In this document: piece after piece, positions 24,483-33,239 of the stretch
Layout: the number at the start of each line of letters is the position of its first letter
Numbering within the stretch: the stretch's first letter is position 1
Source: Streptomyces sp. CNQ-509
GTDB lineage: Bacteria > Actinomycetota > Actinomycetes > Streptomycetales > Streptomycetaceae
Direction of reading: 5' to 3'
NCBI RefSeq assembly: GCF_001011035.1
Contig: NZ_CP011492.1
Location: 1,178,001-1,242,000 of the forward strand
DNA: 64,000 nucleotides
Notes under the pieces: generated by a model
Database searches by the model: none
What the model saw: the letters and a program-made list of their open reading frames with translations, nothing else
What the model was told of the DNA's origin: nothing
Program-made: the position numbers and the translations under genes

Positions 24483-25805
24483 TCAGGGCCGGTACGGGAG
24501 CTGCGGCACCGTGAAGCAGTTCTCCGTCATCTCGCCCTGGGTGACCCACCCGCCGTCGCCGCCGTCCGCGTCGTCCTGCCAGCGGGCCGCCGACACGCAC
24601 GTGGGCCGGGTCTTCGGCGGCTCCGGCACCTGCTCGAAGCGGGCGGGCAGCAGCAGCCCGCCGGCGTCGTAGGGCTCGGCGCGGTTCATGAAGTCCTCGA
24701 CGCACGCGCGCGTCAGATCCTCGCCGCACGACTTCGCCGCGTCCGCGAACCACATCGCGGCGGCCCAGCCCTCCAGTTGCCACTGCGAGCGGGCGTCGGT
24801 GCCGGCGTAGCGGTCCATGCCGTCGCGGAACGCCTTGACCGCCGGTTCTTCCGTGTCCTCGTAGTTGCGGCTGGAGCCGGTGACCCAGAGGGAGTTGCGG
24901 CAGCGCTCGGCGTCCGCGTAGTCCTCCCGGACGCTTGAGTTCCAGTTCTGCACGTTGGTGACCTTCGCGGTCAGCTCCACGCCGGCCTCGTCGAGCGCCC
25001 GGCACAGCTTGGCGTTGCCGCCGGTGTCGACGGCGTCGAAGACGAGGTCGACACCGCGGGCGCGCAGGTCGGCGGCGACCGCGTCGAAGTTCGGCAGCGA
25101 GAAGTCGACCTGCTCGGTGACGACGTCGTAGCCCTCGGCCTCCAGACCGCTGGTCACGCTGCGGGCGTACGCGGCCGAGGCCGCCTGGTTGTACGAGACG
25201 ACCGCCGCGGTGCGGGCGCCGTGCTCCCGCTTGAAGTAGCGGTAGACCTCGGTGCCGCCGTACAGGTCGCCGCCCCAGCCGGGCTTGCCGCCGGTGCGCG
25301 GGGCGCGGCTGCCGTAGATGCCGTACAGGTGCGGATACGTCTCGTACGCGGCGCCGATCGGCTGGCCGCCGATGTCCGGCACGCCGGCGTCGCTGACCTG
25401 CGGGGCGCCGGCGTAGTTCAGCGAGGTGGTGGCGACGAGCGCGAACACCTTCTCCTTCAGCACCAGCTCGCGTACGCAGTCGCTGTTGCCCAGGCTGCTG
25501 CCGCCGTCGTCGCAGGTGACGACCTCGACGGGCCGGCCGCCCACGCCCCCGCGCGCGTTCAGCGCCTCGAAGTACGCCAGCGCACCGTCCTGCGGCCCGC
25601 TGAACGCGTCGCCCACCGGGCTCGTCTCGCTGGCGATGACGCCGACCCTCACCGGCTCCCCGCGCGCCTCGCCCGACGACGCGGCGCCGCCGCCCCGCTC
25701 CGCGGACCGCCGGGTGAACTCGCTCTCGGGTACCCTGCTGCCGCACGCCGCGGCCAGCAGCACCAGCGCGGCCGCCGCCAGCGCGGCACCCCCCGGCCTC
25801 CTCAC
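24483..25805 (-). CDS. Branched-chain amino acid-type ABC transporter substrate-binding lipoprotein
   Basis: Extracellular lipoprotein of 440 residues. Signal peptide and lipobox LLAAAC put the lipid on Cys21. The periplasmic-binding-protein type I fold is indicated by PVRVGVIASETSPVGDAFSG, GALAYFEALNARGGVGGRPV, VVTCDDGGSS and later GARTAAVVSYNQAASAAYARS and NFDAVAADLRARGVDLVFDAV. It is the receptor expected for the Liv permease and ATPases at 27021-30745, although encoded on the other strand. GTG 25805 is preceded by GAGGAGG in the 16-bp gap after the Mtb12-like gene. Ligand not known. Confidence 0.88.
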   Translation of the reverse strand: MRRPGGAALAAAALVLLAAACGSRVPESEFTRRSAERGGGAASSGEARGEPVRVGVIASETSPVGDAFSGPQDGALAYFEALNARGGVGGRPVEVVTCDDGGSSLGNSDCVRELVLKEKVFALVATTSLNYAGAPQVSDAGVPDIGGQPIGAAYETYPHLYGIYGSRAPRTGGKPGWGGDLYGGTEVYRYFKREHGARTAAVVSYNQAASAAYARSVTSGLEAEGYDVVTEQVDFSLPNFDAVAADLRARGVDLVFDAVDTGGNAKLCRALDEAGVELTAKVTNVQNWNSSVREDYADAERCRNSLWVTGSSRNYEDTEEPAVKAFRDGMDRYAGTDARSQWQLEGWAAAMWFADAAKSCGEDLTRACVEDFMNRAEPYDAGGLLLPARFEQVPEPPKTRPTCVSAARWQDDADGGDGGWVTQGEMTENCFTVPQLPYRP

Positions 25806-25821
25806 CCCGGGCCTCCTCAGC

Positions 25822-26376
25822 TCAGCATCCGGGGCCCGGCGATCCGCTCATCTCGACCAGGGTGCAGATGGCCCGCTTCGACACCTTCCACGAGCCGTCC
25901 TGGAGCACCGAGATGCCCGTGGCGCCTGGCACGACCGTCTCGCCCTTGAGCGCGATGTCGTACGTCACCTCCGCCTCCTCCGCGGAGTCGAACTCCACCC
26001 CCGTGACCTCGGCGCCGACCTGCTTCCACCGCTTGTCGTCGGAGAACGCCGTCATCAGCGGCCGCATCGCCTCGCCGTCCTCCAGCACCGCCAGCTTCGC
26101 GTCGGCGTCGGAGTCCGGCGAGAAGAACGTCGTCCAGTTCTCCTCGATCTCCTTCTCCGCCGCCGCCGGATCGGCCGGTTCCGCGCCGCCCGCGCCGTCG
26201 TCCGCGTCCTCGCCCGCCTCCGCCGCCGGGCTGCTCTCCGGCTCCTGCGCGCTCGGCGTCTTGTCCGGTGTGCCGGCGCCACCGCCGTCGTCCCCGCAGC
26301 CGGCCGCGCCCAGCCCCGTGAGCAGTACCGCCGCGGCCAGCCACGCGGCGCTGCGCGTGCGTGCTCCTCGGGTCAT
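25822..26376 (-). CDS. Mtb12-like lipoprotein
   Basis: Secreted lipoprotein of 184 residues. Lipobox GAAGC (Cys27) after a short signal peptide, then an acidic Glu/Asp/Ala linker, then a domain from about residue 80 (EIEENWTTFFSPDSDADAKL, VLEDGEAMRPLMTAF, GVEFDSAEEAEVTYDIAL, GISVLQDGSWKVSKRAICTL). This matches the C-terminal domain of low-molecular-weight antigen MTB12 and its many actinobacterial relatives, a cystatin-like fold of unknown role. It is cotranscribed with the Liv-type binding protein, so it may help that transporter at the membrane surface. Confidence 0.8.
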   Translation of the reverse strand: MTRGARTRSAAWLAAAVLLTGLGAAGCGDDGGGAGTPDKTPSAQEPESSPAAEAGEDADDGAGGAEPADPAAAEKEIEENWTTFFSPDSDADAKLAVLEDGEAMRPLMTAFSDDKRWKQVGAEVTGVEFDSAEEAEVTYDIALKGETVVPGATGISVLQDGSWKVSKRAICTLVEMSGSPGPGC

Positions 26377-26430
26377 CCGTCCTCACCCCTGAACGTCGTC
26401 ATGCGTCGAGTGTCCCGCCGTTCGGTCGGC

Positions 26431-26446
26431 TCTACTGCGGAGTAGA
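26431..26446. promoter_or_regulatory. Perfect palindrome in the divergent Liv promoter region
   Basis: TCTACTGCGGAGTAGA: 6-bp arms around GCGG, in the 121 bp between the two divergent Liv-related operons. Good candidate for an operator shared by both arms. No regulator gene is adjacent. Confidence 0.4.
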
Positions 26447-26497
26447 ACCACACACGGCATAGTGCATCCCAAGCGGCGGCGATGCACAGGGGGCAGA

Positions 26498-27019
26498 ATG
26501 CGGCAAACCGGCCCGGCGCGCGGGCACTCGCTGAAGGCCATGGCCCTGCAGTGGGGCAGTTGGGCCGCGCTCGCCGCCGGGGCCGTGCTGTGCGCCGCCG
26601 GCTGGTACGGGGTGTCGGGAGAGCGGTTCGCCGAGCGGCAGATCCCGTATCTGGCGTCGTGCACGATCCCGGGGGCGGCGCTGATCGTCGCCGGGGCGGT
26701 GCTGCTGTCGCGCGGCGACCAGGGGCTCGCGGCGGCGCGGGTCGAGGAGTTGTACGGGCTCCTGGTGGCGGCGGACGGGGACGACGCGGGCGCCTCCGCA
26801 GGTCCCGCGCCGGCTCTCGCGGAGCCGGGCGCGGCGGGCCCGTATCTGGCGGTGCCCGGCGGGACGCTCTACCACCGGCCAGGCTGCCCCCTCGTCGACG
26901 GCAAGACCGGCGCCGTACCGGTCGCGGATCCGGCGGAAGCCGCGGGTGAGGAACGGGCGCGGACACCGTGCCCTGTCTGCGAGCCGGGCCCCGGGGGCGC
27001 CGCCGCGCCGGAGGCGTGA
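26498..27019 (+). CDS. Small membrane protein of unknown function with C-terminal Cys/His motif
   Basis: Protein of 173 residues, not recognised. Two membrane helices (about 13-40 and 55-75: WGSWAALAAGAVLCAAGWYG; CTIPGAALIVAGAVLL). The C-terminal part has LYHRPGCPLVDGK and, 30 residues later, PCPVCEP, so His, Cys and a CxxC could bind zinc or form a disulfide. It is the first gene of the rightward Liv operon; its TGA is one base before the GTG of the permease fusion, suggesting coupled translation and a role with the transporter. ATG 26498 follows GGGGGC. Confidence 0.7.
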   Translation: MRQTGPARGHSLKAMALQWGSWAALAAGAVLCAAGWYGVSGERFAERQIPYLASCTIPGAALIVAGAVLLSRGDQGLAAARVEELYGLLVAADGDDAGASAGPAPALAEPGAAGPYLAVPGGTLYHRPGCPLVDGKTGAVPVADPAEAAGEERARTPCPVCEPGPGGAAAPEA

Positions 27020-27020
27020 G

Positions 27021-30000
27021 GTGTCGCTCACGTACGAACTGACGCTCGCCGGGCTCGCGGTGGGCAGCGCCGCGGCCCTCTCGGGCATCGGCGTCGTCGT
27101 CACGTACCGCGCCACCGGCGTGCTCAACCTGGCGCACGGCGCGGTCGCGATGGTCACCGCGTACGTCATGCGCCAGCTCGCCGTCGGCTGGAACTGGCCG
27201 CTGTGGGCGGCGGCGGCCGTCAGCCTGCTCGTCGTCGCGCCCGGCATCGGGCTGCTCATGGGGCGGTTCGTCTTCCGGCCGCTGTCGGTGCTGCAGTCGG
27301 GCGCGGCGGGCGCGGGCGGCGCGCAGGCGCTGGTGGCATCGCTCGGGGTGTTCGTGCTGCTGATGGGCGCGGCGGGGCTGCTGTGGGGTACGGGTGCGCG
27401 CACCGACGCGCCCGAACTGCTGCCGTCCGACCCGTGGGTGCAGCTCGGTACGGCGGTGGTACTGGCGAGCGCGGTCGCGGCGGTCACCCGGTGGACCCGG
27501 TTCGGGCGGGAGCTGCGCGCGGTGGTCGACAACCGGCGGCTCGCCGCGCTCAGCGGCATCGACGCCGACCGGGTCGCGGACGCCGGCTGGGCGTTCGGCA
27601 CGTTCACGGCGGGCGTCACGGGCGTGCTGCTGGCGCCGGAGTACCGGCTGGACCCGTACGGACTGCCGCTGCTGGTGATGGCCGTCATCGGGGTCGCGGT
27701 GGCGGCCGGGCTGCGGAGCCTGCCGGCGGTCGTGGCGGTGGCGCTGGCGGTCGGCGTGGCGCAGGCGCAACTGACCCGGCTCCATCCGCCGGGCTGGGGC
27801 GAGCAGTTGGTGCAGGCGCTGGGCGCGAACCTCTTCGCGGTGCTGCTGCTCGTCGCGGCGCTGGCGCTGCCGCGGCTCCGGGCCGGTTCGGGCGACGGCT
27901 TCCTGCGGGTGCCGGCCGACACCCTGGACTCGGCGGGCGACGGGCGGACGTGGCTGGTCGCCGGGGTGCTGTTCCTGCTGCCGCTGGGCTTCGCGGGCCC
28001 GGACCTCACCACGTCGGTCCAGGTGCCGGCGCTGGCAGTGGTGCTGCTGTCGCTGGTGGTCGTCACGGGGCGGGGGGGCCAGGTCTCGCTGGGCCAGGCG
28101 GCGTACGCGGGGCTGGGGGCGCTGTTCACGGCGCTGCTGGCGGCGGGGCGGTTCCCGGGGCTGCCCGCACTGCCGGAGCTGGTGGCGCTCGGCGTCGCGG
28201 TGCTGCTGGTGGCGCCGGTGGGGCTGCTCACCGGGTACCCGGCGATCCGGCGGCGGGGCCTGGCGCTGGCGCTGGTCACGCTGGCGGTGGGGGTGGCGGT
28301 GAGCCGCTTCGTCTTCGCGCAGCCGTACGCGACGTCGGGTCTGACCCTGGGCCGCCCCGCGGGCTTCACCGGGGACCGGGCGTACTACGTGCTCGAACTC
28401 CTGCTGCTCGCCGCCGCGGTGGCGGCGGCCGGGGCCCTGCGCCGCGGCCGCCGGGGCCGCGCGCTGGCGGCGATACGGGACCACGAGTCCGGCGCCGCGG
28501 CGGCGGGCGTCGCAGTGCCGGCGCTGAAGGTCACCGCCTTCGCGGCGGGCGCGGCGCTGGCCGCCCTGGGCGGCGGCATGCTGGCCATGGGCGCCCGCGC
28601 CTTCGACCCCAACGCCTTCGACCCCGTGCGGGGCCTGCTGTGGTTCGCGGCGGTGGTCGTGCTGGGCGCGGACAGCATGCTGGGCGCGCTCCTGGCCTCG
28701 GCCCTGCTGGTCGGCCTGGACGCGGGCACCCGCGGGGGCATGGCGGCGGCGGTGATCGGCATCCTGGCGGTCCTCCTGGGCCGCTTCCCCGGCGGCCTCT
28801 TCGAGGCCCTCCGCACGGCGGCGGTCCGCCGGCTACGGCCCCCGCGGCTGACCCCGCTGGGGCTGCGCGTACGCACGAGCCTGTCCGGCGCAGCACCGGC
28901 TCCGGCGGGATTCGCGGGCACGGCACCGCCGGACCCTGTCTCTGCCGGACCACCACGGGCACGTACAGGCGGCAGGACGAACTCCGGGTCACGCCCGCCA
29001 CGAGCCGCGGACGCACCCGCAGCCCCAGCGCCTCCGGCGCGCGGAACGGCCGGTGCCGGCGCGGAGCGCCCGGGGTCGGCGGGACAGGCCCGGACCCCGG
29101 GCGAGCGGATCCCACCCGGGCCCGCCGCAGGCGAAGCGCCTACGCAGGCAGAGCCGGCCCCCGGCCGTGCAGACGTACCCCGGCCCCGTACGAGCGAAGC
29201 CCCGCAATCACCGCACCCTCTGCGCCAGTCCACCGCCGGCCGCGAGCCGCCCGGCCCAGGGAACCGGAGCCTCACCCTGCGCCGTCGCAGGCAGCACGGC
29301 CGTCCCCCGCCCGGCCGCCACCCCGCCGTCGTGTCCGGTGCGCCCGCCGCGGGCGAAGACGTGCTCGCCGCCCGGGGGATCTCCGTTTCGTACGGGGACT
29401 TCACCGTGCTCTCCGGGGTCGATCTGCGGGTCGAGGCCGGGCGGGTCACCGCGCTCGTCGGGCCCAACGGGGCCGGGAAGTCCACCCTCTTCCACACCCT
29501 GGCCGGGACGCTGCGGCCGCGGGCCGGACGGGTGGTGCTGCGGGGGCGGGACGTGACGCGGCGCAGCGCGCACGTGCGGTCGCGGCTCGGTCTTGCGCGG
29601 ACCTTTCAGCAGCCCGCCGTCTTCTCCTCCCTCACCGTCGCCGAGAACGTCGCCGTCGGCGCCGAGCAGGGCCCTGTCCGCGACCCCGCCGCCGCCGACC
29701 GCGTGCTGCGGCTCCTCGGCCTCGACGGGCCGCTGCGCGACATGCCCGCCACGGATCTGCCCACCGGCACCCTGCGCCGCGTGGAACTCGGCCGCGCCCT
29801 CGCCGGCGGTCCCCGCGTGCTGCTCCTCGACGAGCCCGCAGCGGGACTCGACCTCGGCGAGACCGCCGCGCTCGTCCGCCTCCTGCGCGCGCTCGCCGCC
29901 GACGGCATGGCCCTGCTCGTCGTCGAGCACGACCTCGGCCTCGTCGGCGAACTCGCCGACACCGTCTACGCGATGGCCGCAGGACGCATCGTCGCCTCCG

Positions 30001-30077
30001 GCACCGCCGCCGGCGTGCTCGCGGCCGCCGGCGCAGGACCGGTCCCCGGCCGGGACGCACCCGCGGAGGCCCCGTGA
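27021..30077 (+). CDS. LivH-LivM-LivG fusion: two permease domains and one ATPase in one polypeptide
   Basis: Open frame of 1018 residues. Residues about 1-290 are a LivH-type permease (GIGVVVTYRATGVLNLAHGA). About 305-610 are a LivM-type permease (GRGGQVSLGQAAYAGLGALF, RGRALAAIRDHESGAAAAGV). About 615-770 are a Pro/Ala/Arg-rich linker. About 771-1018 are a LivG-type ATPase with Walker A GPNGAGKST, TFQQPAVF (Q-loop region), Walker B VLLLDEPAAGLD and switch VVEHDLGL; the signature is TGTLRRVEL, not LSGGQ. An in-frame GTG at 29331 may be the ancestral livG start, but there is no stop before it and no ribosome-binding site. Start GTG 27021 follows GGAGG. Its stop overlaps livF by 4 bp. Confidence 0.85.
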   Translation: MSLTYELTLAGLAVGSAAALSGIGVVVTYRATGVLNLAHGAVAMVTAYVMRQLAVGWNWPLWAAAAVSLLVVAPGIGLLMGRFVFRPLSVLQSGAAGAGGAQALVASLGVFVLLMGAAGLLWGTGARTDAPELLPSDPWVQLGTAVVLASAVAAVTRWTRFGRELRAVVDNRRLAALSGIDADRVADAGWAFGTFTAGVTGVLLAPEYRLDPYGLPLLVMAVIGVAVAAGLRSLPAVVAVALAVGVAQAQLTRLHPPGWGEQLVQALGANLFAVLLLVAALALPRLRAGSGDGFLRVPADTLDSAGDGRTWLVAGVLFLLPLGFAGPDLTTSVQVPALAVVLLSLVVVTGRGGQVSLGQAAYAGLGALFTALLAAGRFPGLPALPELVALGVAVLLVAPVGLLTGYPAIRRRGLALALVTLAVGVAVSRFVFAQPYATSGLTLGRPAGFTGDRAYYVLELLLLAAAVAAAGALRRGRRGRALAAIRDHESGAAAAGVAVPALKVTAFAAGAALAALGGGMLAMGARAFDPNAFDPVRGLLWFAAVVVLGADSMLGALLASALLVGLDAGTRGGMAAAVIGILAVLLGRFPGGLFEALRTAAVRRLRPPRLTPLGLRVRTSLSGAAPAPAGFAGTAPPDPVSAGPPRARTGGRTNSGSRPPRAADAPAAPAPPARGTAGAGAERPGSAGQARTPGERIPPGPAAGEAPTQAEPAPGRADVPRPRTSEAPQSPHPLRQSTAGREPPGPGNRSLTLRRRRQHGRPPPGRHPAVVSGAPAAGEDVLAARGISVSYGDFTVLSGVDLRVEAGRVTALVGPNGAGKSTLFHTLAGTLRPRAGRVVLRGRDVTRRSAHVRSRLGLARTFQQPAVFSSLTVAENVAVGAEQGPVRDPAAADRVLRLLGLDGPLRDMPATDLPTGTLRRVELGRALAGGPRVLLLDEPAAGLDLGETAALVRLLRALAADGMALLVVEHDLGLVGELADTVYAMAAGRIVASGTAAGVLAAAGAGPVPGRDAPAEAP

Positions 30078-30745
30078 CCGTCGAGATCGCCCTCCACCGC
30101 GCCCGCGTCCGCTACGGCCCGCTGGAGGCCCTGCACGGCATCGACCTCCCCGTGCCCGCCGGCCGGCTCACCGTCCTGCTCGGCCGCAACGGCTCCGGCC
30201 GGACGACCGCGCTGCGCGCCCTCGCCGGTACGGTGCCGCTGGCCGCGGGCCGCGTGGTGTGGCGCGGCGAGGACGTCACGCGGATGCCCGCGTACGCCCG
30301 CGCCCGCCGCGGCCTGTCGCTGACCCCCGAGGTACGCGCCGTCTTCGGCTCGCTGACCGTCACGGAGAACCTGCGGCTCGCCGTCCCCGGCGGGGACACC
30401 GGGCCCGCGCTCGCCGCGTACCCGGAGCTGGCGCGCCTGCTGCCGCGCCGCGCCGGCACCCTCTCGGGCGGCGAGCAGCGGATGCTGGCCGTCGCCCGCG
30501 CGCTGCTGTCCCCCGCCCGGCTCGTCCTGCTCGACGAGCCGGGCCAGGGGATGTCGGCCGCGGTGGCGGCCCGTACGCACGAACTGCTCGGCGGGCTCGC
30601 CGCCACCGTCGTCGTCGCGGAGCAGAGCCTGCCGCCCGGCCTTGCGGCCGCGGCGACGGTGGTGCACGAACTCCGTCGCGGCAACGTGGTGTTCAGCGGC
30701 GAGCCCGCCGAAGCCGGGGCGCCGTGGCACACGGCGGCCCGCTGA
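30074..30745 (+). CDS. LivF-type ABC ATPase with altered Walker A
   Basis: ATPase of 223 residues, LivF order of motifs: YGPLEALHGIDL, Walker A G37-RNGSGRTT, SLTPEVRAVFGSLTVTENL, signature LSGGEQRMLAVARALL, Walker B RLVLLDEPGQGM and VVVAEQS. The invariant Walker A lysine is Arg43 (codon CGG), which normally abolishes or greatly weakens ATP hydrolysis; the second ATPase, in the fusion protein, is intact at this site. LivF members usually have Gln after the switch Glu, as here. The gene overlaps the fusion gene by GTGA and ends 8 bp from a convergent gene. Confidence 0.87.
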   Translation: MTVEIALHRARVRYGPLEALHGIDLPVPAGRLTVLLGRNGSGRTTALRALAGTVPLAAGRVVWRGEDVTRMPAYARARRGLSLTPEVRAVFGSLTVTENLRLAVPGGDTGPALAAYPELARLLPRRAGTLSGGEQRMLAVARALLSPARLVLLDEPGQGMSAAVAARTHELLGGLAATVVVAEQSLPPGLAAAATVVHELRRGNVVFSGEPAEAGAPWHTAAR

Positions 30746-30753
30746 GGGATCCG

Positions 30754-31546
<793 letters not shown>

Positions 31547-31843
31547 CCAAGACCCCGTCATTCGAGGCCAGTTGCCGGTTACCGCGAGTATCGATCAATA
31601 CCGGACAGGTCGCCGCGCCGGTCAAATCCGGCTTTGTCTGGTTAATCTTCGGTCGCACTGTGGCTCGCCTCACGGCACCAATGCGCGTGATTCGCAGATC
31701 AGTTGACTCACAGTGAGAATTTCCGGTCGTCTCCCTACGGTCCGTAGACCCCGTTCCGGCAATCGCCGCCCGGGGCGTGACTCCGCACACAGGTCGTCCG
31801 TTGTGCCCAGATGAACACGCACCACGACGACGAGGAGCGACTC

Positions 31844-32794
31844 GTGCCCCGCATGCTCGAAGTGAGCGACGCCGTACGCGCCGAGATCGGCGACGAGGAG
31901 GCGGACCGGCTCGTCGCCGGCGAGTCCGCCCCCGGCACGTACGACTGCACCTCCTGCCGCGCCCCCGGCGACTGCGCGCAGGAGCAGACGAGCACCGTGC
32001 TCTTCGTGGGCGAGGAGACGGCGGTGCTCGCCTTCGCCCACGCCACCTGCATCCCCTCGCAGGTCGTCCCGGTCTCCGAGGACCAACTGCAGGGCGCCGT
32101 ACGCTCGATCACCGCGGACGAAGGCCCGGCGCCGGCACACGCCCCCGCGCCCGCGCCCGTGGAGGCGCACGCCCCCGCCGCCCTCGCGCCCGCGGTCTCC
32201 CCCGCTCCCCCGGCCCCCGTCCCCGCGGACGCCCCCGCCGCCTCCCTCGCCGCGGTCGCGCCTCCGGCGGCACCCGGGGCACCCGCCGCCCCGGCGGCGT
32301 CCGGCGGCGACCACGCCGAGGCGCAGGCCGTCCTCGGCGTCACCTGCGGGCTGGTGATGTGCGGCGACGACGCCCGCCCCGCGCTGGTCGTCGAGCCCAC
32401 CGCGCCCGTCGTCCGGCCCGGCTCAGAGGGCCCGGGGGACGACTTCCTGCCGCTGCTCATCGAGAGCGGCTTCCTGCCCGTGATGGACATGGTCAAGCCC
32501 CCGGCGCCGGTGACCGGCTGGTCCGTGCTGCTCGTCACCGGCCACCTGCACGCCGTGATGCAGCCCGGCACCGCGGGTCAGCCGCCGACCGCCTGGTGGC
32601 AGGCGCACCAGCCGCTGCACGTCTCGGACGGCTGGCGGGCCGCCGCGGCGAAGGAGCAGGAAGTGCTGGTGTATGCCGCGCCCGCCGGGGCGATCGGGCG
32701 GCAGCCGCGGGAGGACCTGCTCGGCGAGGCGCTGGCGCAGGCCGCCGCGCGCGGGCTGCTCGTCGGCGCGGCGATGCCCCTCACCGGGACCTGA
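31844..32794 (+). CDS. Conserved-looking hypothetical protein with N-terminal Cys/His cluster
   Basis: Protein of 316 residues that I do not recognise by function. The N-terminal domain (about 1-95) has YDCTSCRAPGDC and AFAHATCIPSQ, a set of four Cys and a His that could bind zinc. A 60-residue Pro/Ala linker follows. The C-terminal domain (about 170-316) is mixed alpha/beta (DFLPLLIESGFLPVMDMV, WSVLLVTGHLHAVMQPG, WQAHQPLHVSDGWRAAA). No signal or membrane segment. GTG 31844 is chosen since GAGGAG lies six nt upstream; ATG 31811 has no ribosome-binding site. Its partner may be the next small gene, 112 bp on. Confidence 0.7.
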   Translation: MPRMLEVSDAVRAEIGDEEADRLVAGESAPGTYDCTSCRAPGDCAQEQTSTVLFVGEETAVLAFAHATCIPSQVVPVSEDQLQGAVRSITADEGPAPAHAPAPAPVEAHAPAALAPAVSPAPPAPVPADAPAASLAAVAPPAAPGAPAAPAASGGDHAEAQAVLGVTCGLVMCGDDARPALVVEPTAPVVRPGSEGPGDDFLPLLIESGFLPVMDMVKPPAPVTGWSVLLVTGHLHAVMQPGTAGQPPTAWWQAHQPLHVSDGWRAAAAKEQEVLVYAAPAGAIGRQPREDLLGEALAQAAARGLLVGAAMPLTGT

Positions 32795-32906
32795 TCCCCA
32801 AACCCGAACGGAGCATCGGTACCTGATCGGAGCAACGCGTACCCGCATCCCTCCGTACCGCGCCTTCGTTGCACAAAGTGTGCACCGATACCACGCGATT
32901 CCCGGC

Positions 32907-33134
32907 ATGCGCCCCGCCCACGAGCCCCACGCGGCCGCCCGCCCGTCGGGGACGCCGATCTACGACGCCCTCTTCGCCGAGTACCGCCGGCTCTTCCGGG
33001 CGCTGCCCGGGGACCGCTCCGGCGAAGAGCAGCTCCGCTTCGACGCGATCATGAACTCCCGCCCGTCACTGCCGTCCACCGGGCGCCTGCGACCGCACGT
33101 CCACGTGCACCGCCACCGCGCGGCGGACGACTAG
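32907..33134 (+). CDS. Small hypothetical protein ending at an IS insertion site
   Basis: Protein of 75 residues: SGTPIYDALFAEYRRLFRAL followed by PGDRSGEEQLRF, predicted helical, then a His/Arg-rich end (HVHVHRHRAADD). The function is unknown. Its TAG stop is formed by the CTAG at the left edge of the IS5-family element. Because the insertion duplicates CTAG, the stop codon would have been the same before insertion, so the protein is probably intact. No clear ribosome-binding site is seen before ATG 32907. Confidence 0.6.
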   Translation: MRPAHEPHAAARPSGTPIYDALFAEYRRLFRALPGDRSGEEQLRFDAIMNSRPSLPSTGRLRPHVHVHRHRAADD

Positions 33135-33185
33135 GGCGTGTTTCGAAGTGAGTTGAGTTGCGGCGTGTCCTGAGTCGGATGGAGT

Positions 33186-33239
33186 GAGGTCTCCGGTAGA
33201 GGGTTCATCGACCAAGAAGAACCAGACACCGGAGACCTC
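33186..33239 (+). promoter_or_regulatory. Hairpin covering the transposase ribosome-binding site
   Basis: Perfect 12-bp arms GAGGTCTCCGGT (33186-33197) and ACCGGAGACCTC (33228-33239). The right arm includes the GGAG ribosome-binding site and ends at the base before the GTG start. In an mRNA that begins upstream the site would be hidden, as in several IS elements that protect themselves from read-through transcription. Confidence 0.6.

Noticed and set aside
27203..30745. A continuous 1180-codon frame overlapping the Liv genes
   Set aside because: Its first part is Gly/Arg/Ala-rich shadow of the permease fusion in another frame; only its end, from 30074, is the real livF.
23152..30745. A biosynthetic gene cluster around the transporter and glycosyltransferase
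   Set aside because: There is no core synthase, tailoring set or pathway regulator; the genes are a transporter locus with a neighbour.
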